This document shows, piece after piece, positions 15,224-17,507 of a stretch of 17,507 bases of DNA. The translations under genes were made by a program, and so were the position numbers. The stretch covers positions 36,284-53,790 of the forward strand of contig DIKJ01000168.1 of assembly GCA_002424525.1 (NCBI GenBank), written 5' to 3'. Below the pieces are notes generated by a model. The model ran no database searches and had not been told where the DNA came from. It saw only the letters and a list, made by a program, of their open reading frames with translations. How positions within the stretch are numbered: the first letter of the stretch is position 1; each line of letters begins with the position of its first letter. Origin of the DNA: Bacteroidales bacterium UBA5621. Lineage in GTDB: Bacteria > Bacteroidota > Bacteroidia > Bacteroidales > VadinHA17.

Positions 15224-17507
15224 ATGAATGTTGAACTGATTTTTGAAACCAGCTGGGAAGTCTGTAACAAGGTGGGAGGTATTCATACTGTTATCTCGAC
15301 CAAAGCCTTGAATATTGTTAATGAACTGCATGATAATTATATTCTGATAGGACCTGATGTTTGGAGAGAGGATATCACAAATCCCGAGTTTATCCCTGAC
15401 GAATCACTTTTCAGGGAGTGGACCACCAGGGCAGTATCAGACGGACTGAGGGTAAGGACCGGCAGATGGAACATTTCCGGAAAACCGGTTGTCATTCTGA
15501 TAGACTTCACGCCTTATTTCGGACAGCAGAATGAGATATTTGCACGGTTCTGGGAGACCTACCGGCTCGACAGCATTTCAGGCCAGTGGGACTATGTGGA
15601 ACCGGCTCTTTTCGGCTATTCGGCAGGCAAGGTTATCGAGAGCTTCACCTCATTTTATCATGAGCACCATAATATCGTGGCTCAGTTTCATGAATGGATG
15701 ACCGGTACGGGGATCCTTTATATTGAGAAGCACGCTCCATGGATTGCCACTGTCTTTACCAGCCATGCCACAGTACTCGGACGCTGTATCGCCGGAAACG
15801 AAAGGCCGCTGTACGGCAAAATGAAAGAGTATAATCCGACCCAGATATCAAGGGAATTCAATGTTGTGGCCAAGCAGTCGCTTGAAAAGATCTCGGCTTC
15901 GGTAGCAGATGTATTCACTACTGTAAGTGATTTAACATCAAAGGAATGTGCTTATTTCCTCGGAAAAGAGGTTGACCTGGTAACGCCAAACGGTTTTGAA
16001 GATTCTTTCGTTCCGCCAAAGGAGACTTTTAAGGAGAAAAGATCTGCCGCAAGGGACAAGCTTATAAGGGTAGCCGAGAGCGTACTGGGTTATTCACTTC
16101 CTGACGATTGCGTTCTCGTGGCCAACAGCGGAAGATATGAATACAGGAACAAGGGAGTCGATGTTTATATTGATGCCCTCGGGGAGCTGAACATGATTCA
16201 GAATACAGGGAAAGAGTGTGTGGCGTTTCTGCTGATGCCCGCTTATCATAAGGGGCCCCGTCAGGACCTTGTGGATTATCTTTACAACGATGGTCCTATC
16301 AACGGTATTGACAGATATCTGACACACTGCCTCCATTATCCTGCAACCGATCCCGTCCTGCAAAAGATAAAGGAGAACAACCTTCAAAACAACCCTGAGG
16401 CGAAAGTCAAGATTATTTTTGTTCCATCTTATCTCAACGGTGACGACGGCATTTTTAACATGCCTTATTATGACCTTCTGATAGGATTCGACCTGACAGT
16501 CTTTCCATCCTACTATGAACCCTGGGGATATACCCCGCTGGAGAGCCTGATGTTCTCAATCCCGACTGTGACAACATCGCTTTCCGGCTTCGGGCTCTGG
16601 GTCAGGACCTATTTTGAGGATCCGGGAAACGGGATCTTCGTGGCCGAAAGAACTGATGATAATGAAAAACAGGTTGTTGAAGAGATCAGGGAATTCATCA
16701 GGAAATTCATGGGACTTGATGAGAAAGGGATAAAGGAAGCCAGGGAGAAGGCACATGCCGTTTCCCGGATAGCCATGTGGGACAGCCTGGTGAAGCATTA
16801 TTTCGAGGCTTATCAGATCGCCCTCGCCCATACGACTCAGAGAAGGGAAGAGCCCAGGGAATTCATTTCGTTTGTTGAAGCACCGGGAATCGAAGTGCGA
16901 AAACCGCACCAGGTTCCTGTATGGAAGGATATTTACGTACAGAGCGATGTTCCGGAAAAGCTCGCATCACTTAAGGAGCTCGCTGATAACCTCTGGTGGT
17001 CGTGGAACACCGAAGCCGAGTCGCTGTTCAGGCGCATGGACCCGTCACTATGGGATGAGGTGCGGCACAATCCCAAATTACTGCTTGAGAAGATCGATTA
17101 CAAGAGACTTCTGGTACTGGAGGATGATGATGACTTTACAACGGACCTTGAAAATGTGTTCAGATCATTCAGGGAATATATGGAACGCCCCGAAGATACA
17201 AAAACACCATCGGTGGCATACTTCAGCATGGAGTTTGGTATCCATCACAGCCTGAAGCTCTATTCAGGAGGCCTTGGTGTGCTCGCAGGAGATTATCTGA
17301 AGGAGGCCAGCGATTCGAATTATCATATTACAGGAATAGGGTTGCTCTACAGATTTGGTTACTTCAGTCAGAAGATAGGCCCTCGCGGAGAACAGCTTAC
17401 CATTTATGAAGCTGAGGAATTTTCGCATCTTCCTGTCAATCCGGTAAAATCCTCCGATGGCACTCACCTGACAGTTTCCCTTTCGTGGCCGGCAAGAACA
17501 GTCAAAG
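15224..17507 (+). CDS. GT3 glycogen synthase - alpha-glucan phosphorylase fusion (3' truncated by window)
   Basis: An open frame of 761 codons runs off the right edge with no stop. Residues about 1-555 are a GT3 glycogen synthase, the yeast/animal type that uses UDP-glucose: the N-terminus has WEVCNKVGGIHTVIS, and the donor site has YYEPWGYTPLE with Glu432 and Glu440 (EX7E) followed by TTSLSGFG. From about residue 564 a DUF3417 segment follows (LKELADNLWWSWN). From about 662 comes the start of a TIGR02094-type alpha-glucan phosphorylase (YFSMEFGIHHSL, YSGGLGVLAGDYLKEASD), which releases glucose-1-phosphate. The pyridoxal-phosphate lysine would lie beyond the window; the family length near 1400 aa implies about 640 residues are missing. 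The arginine-rich helix that binds glucose-6-phosphate in yeast synthase is not apparent around residues 500-525. Start ATG 15224, 27 bp after the GH57 stop, in the same operon. Synthesis and breakdown would share one cytosolic chain. Confidence 0.92.
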   Translation, partial: MNVELIFETSWEVCNKVGGIHTVISTKALNIVNELHDNYILIGPDVWREDITNPEFIPDESLFREWTTRAVSDGLRVRTGRWNISGKPVVILIDFTPYFGQQNEIFARFWETYRLDSISGQWDYVEPALFGYSAGKVIESFTSFYHEHHNIVAQFHEWMTGTGILYIEKHAPWIATVFTSHATVLGRCIAGNERPLYGKMKEYNPTQISREFNVVAKQSLEKISASVADVFTTVSDLTSKECAYFLGKEVDLVTPNGFEDSFVPPKETFKEKRSAARDKLIRVAESVLGYSLPDDCVLVANSGRYEYRNKGVDVYIDALGELNMIQNTGKECVAFLLMPAYHKGPRQDLVDYLYNDGPINGIDRYLTHCLHYPATDPVLQKIKENNLQNNPEAKVKIIFVPSYLNGDDGIFNMPYYDLLIGFDLTVFPSYYEPWGYTPLESLMFSIPTVTTSLSGFGLWVRTYFEDPGNGIFVAERTDDNEKQVVEEIREFIRKFMGLDEKGIKEAREKAHAVSRIAMWDSLVKHYFEAYQIALAHTTQRREEPREFISFVEAPGIEVRKPHQVPVWKDIYVQSDVPEKLASLKELADNLWWSWNTEAESLFRRMDPSLWDEVRHNPKLLLEKIDYKRLLVLEDDDDFTTDLENVFRSFREYMERPEDTKTPSVAYFSMEFGIHHSLKLYSGGLGVLAGDYLKEASDSNYHITGIGLLYRFGYFSQKIGPRGEQLTIYEAEEFSHLPVNPVKSSDGTHLTVSLSWPARTVK

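Overview
The window reads as a piece of an anaerobic or facultatively anaerobic Bacteroidota chromosome, probably Bacteroidales or Marinilabiliales-like. The reasons are: tandem DUF4369/thioredoxin lipoproteins, a SiaB-family (DUF6272) protein, a Bacteroidota-style glycogen cluster with a glycogen synthase-phosphorylase fusion, genes lacking clear Shine-Dalgarno sites, and an oxygen-sensitive glycyl radical enzyme. Eleven genes are called, all but one complete. No rRNA, tRNA, CRISPR array or insertion sequence was seen.

Left block, minus strand (34-5628): a tight four-gene operon read right to left, with gaps of 4, 0 and 5 bp. It encodes a PlsC-like membrane acyltransferase, a radical-SAM activase (YbiY type), a glycyl radical enzyme (YbiW/PflF type, Cys437, Glu439, radical Gly780) and a ROK-family sugar kinase. 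From recalled literature, E. coli YbiW opens the ring of 1,5-anhydroglucitol-6-phosphate. The adjacent kinase has Met186 where ROK kinases carry the Glu that contacts the sugar C1/C2 hydroxyls. I therefore propose a kinase plus lyase module for 1,5-anhydroglucitol. The 396-bp divergent region 5629-6024 holds a layered palindrome, a second competing inverted repeat, a possible overlapping upstream ORF and a UNCG-loop hairpin.

Middle block: a lone plus-strand gene (6025-7143) encodes two tandem SiaB-like GHKL domains. Its 3' end overlaps by 16 bp a convergent minus-strand operon (10234 to 7128). That operon encodes two paralogous thioredoxin-fold lipoproteins, one with CPPC and one reduced to a single Cys, followed by an LpxH-like UDP-2,3-diacylglucosamine diphosphatase.

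Right block, plus strand (10445 to the window edge): a compact glycogen/alpha-glucan operon. It encodes a GH133-type debranching enzyme, a GT4 glycosyltransferase, a GH57 enzyme with an unusual basic tail, and the first 761 codons of a fusion of a GT3 (yeast/animal-type) glycogen synthase with DUF3417 and an alpha-glucan phosphorylase. The set can plausibly make, reshape and break down storage glucan from UDP-glucose; no glgC, GT5 glgA or GH13 glgB is present in the window.
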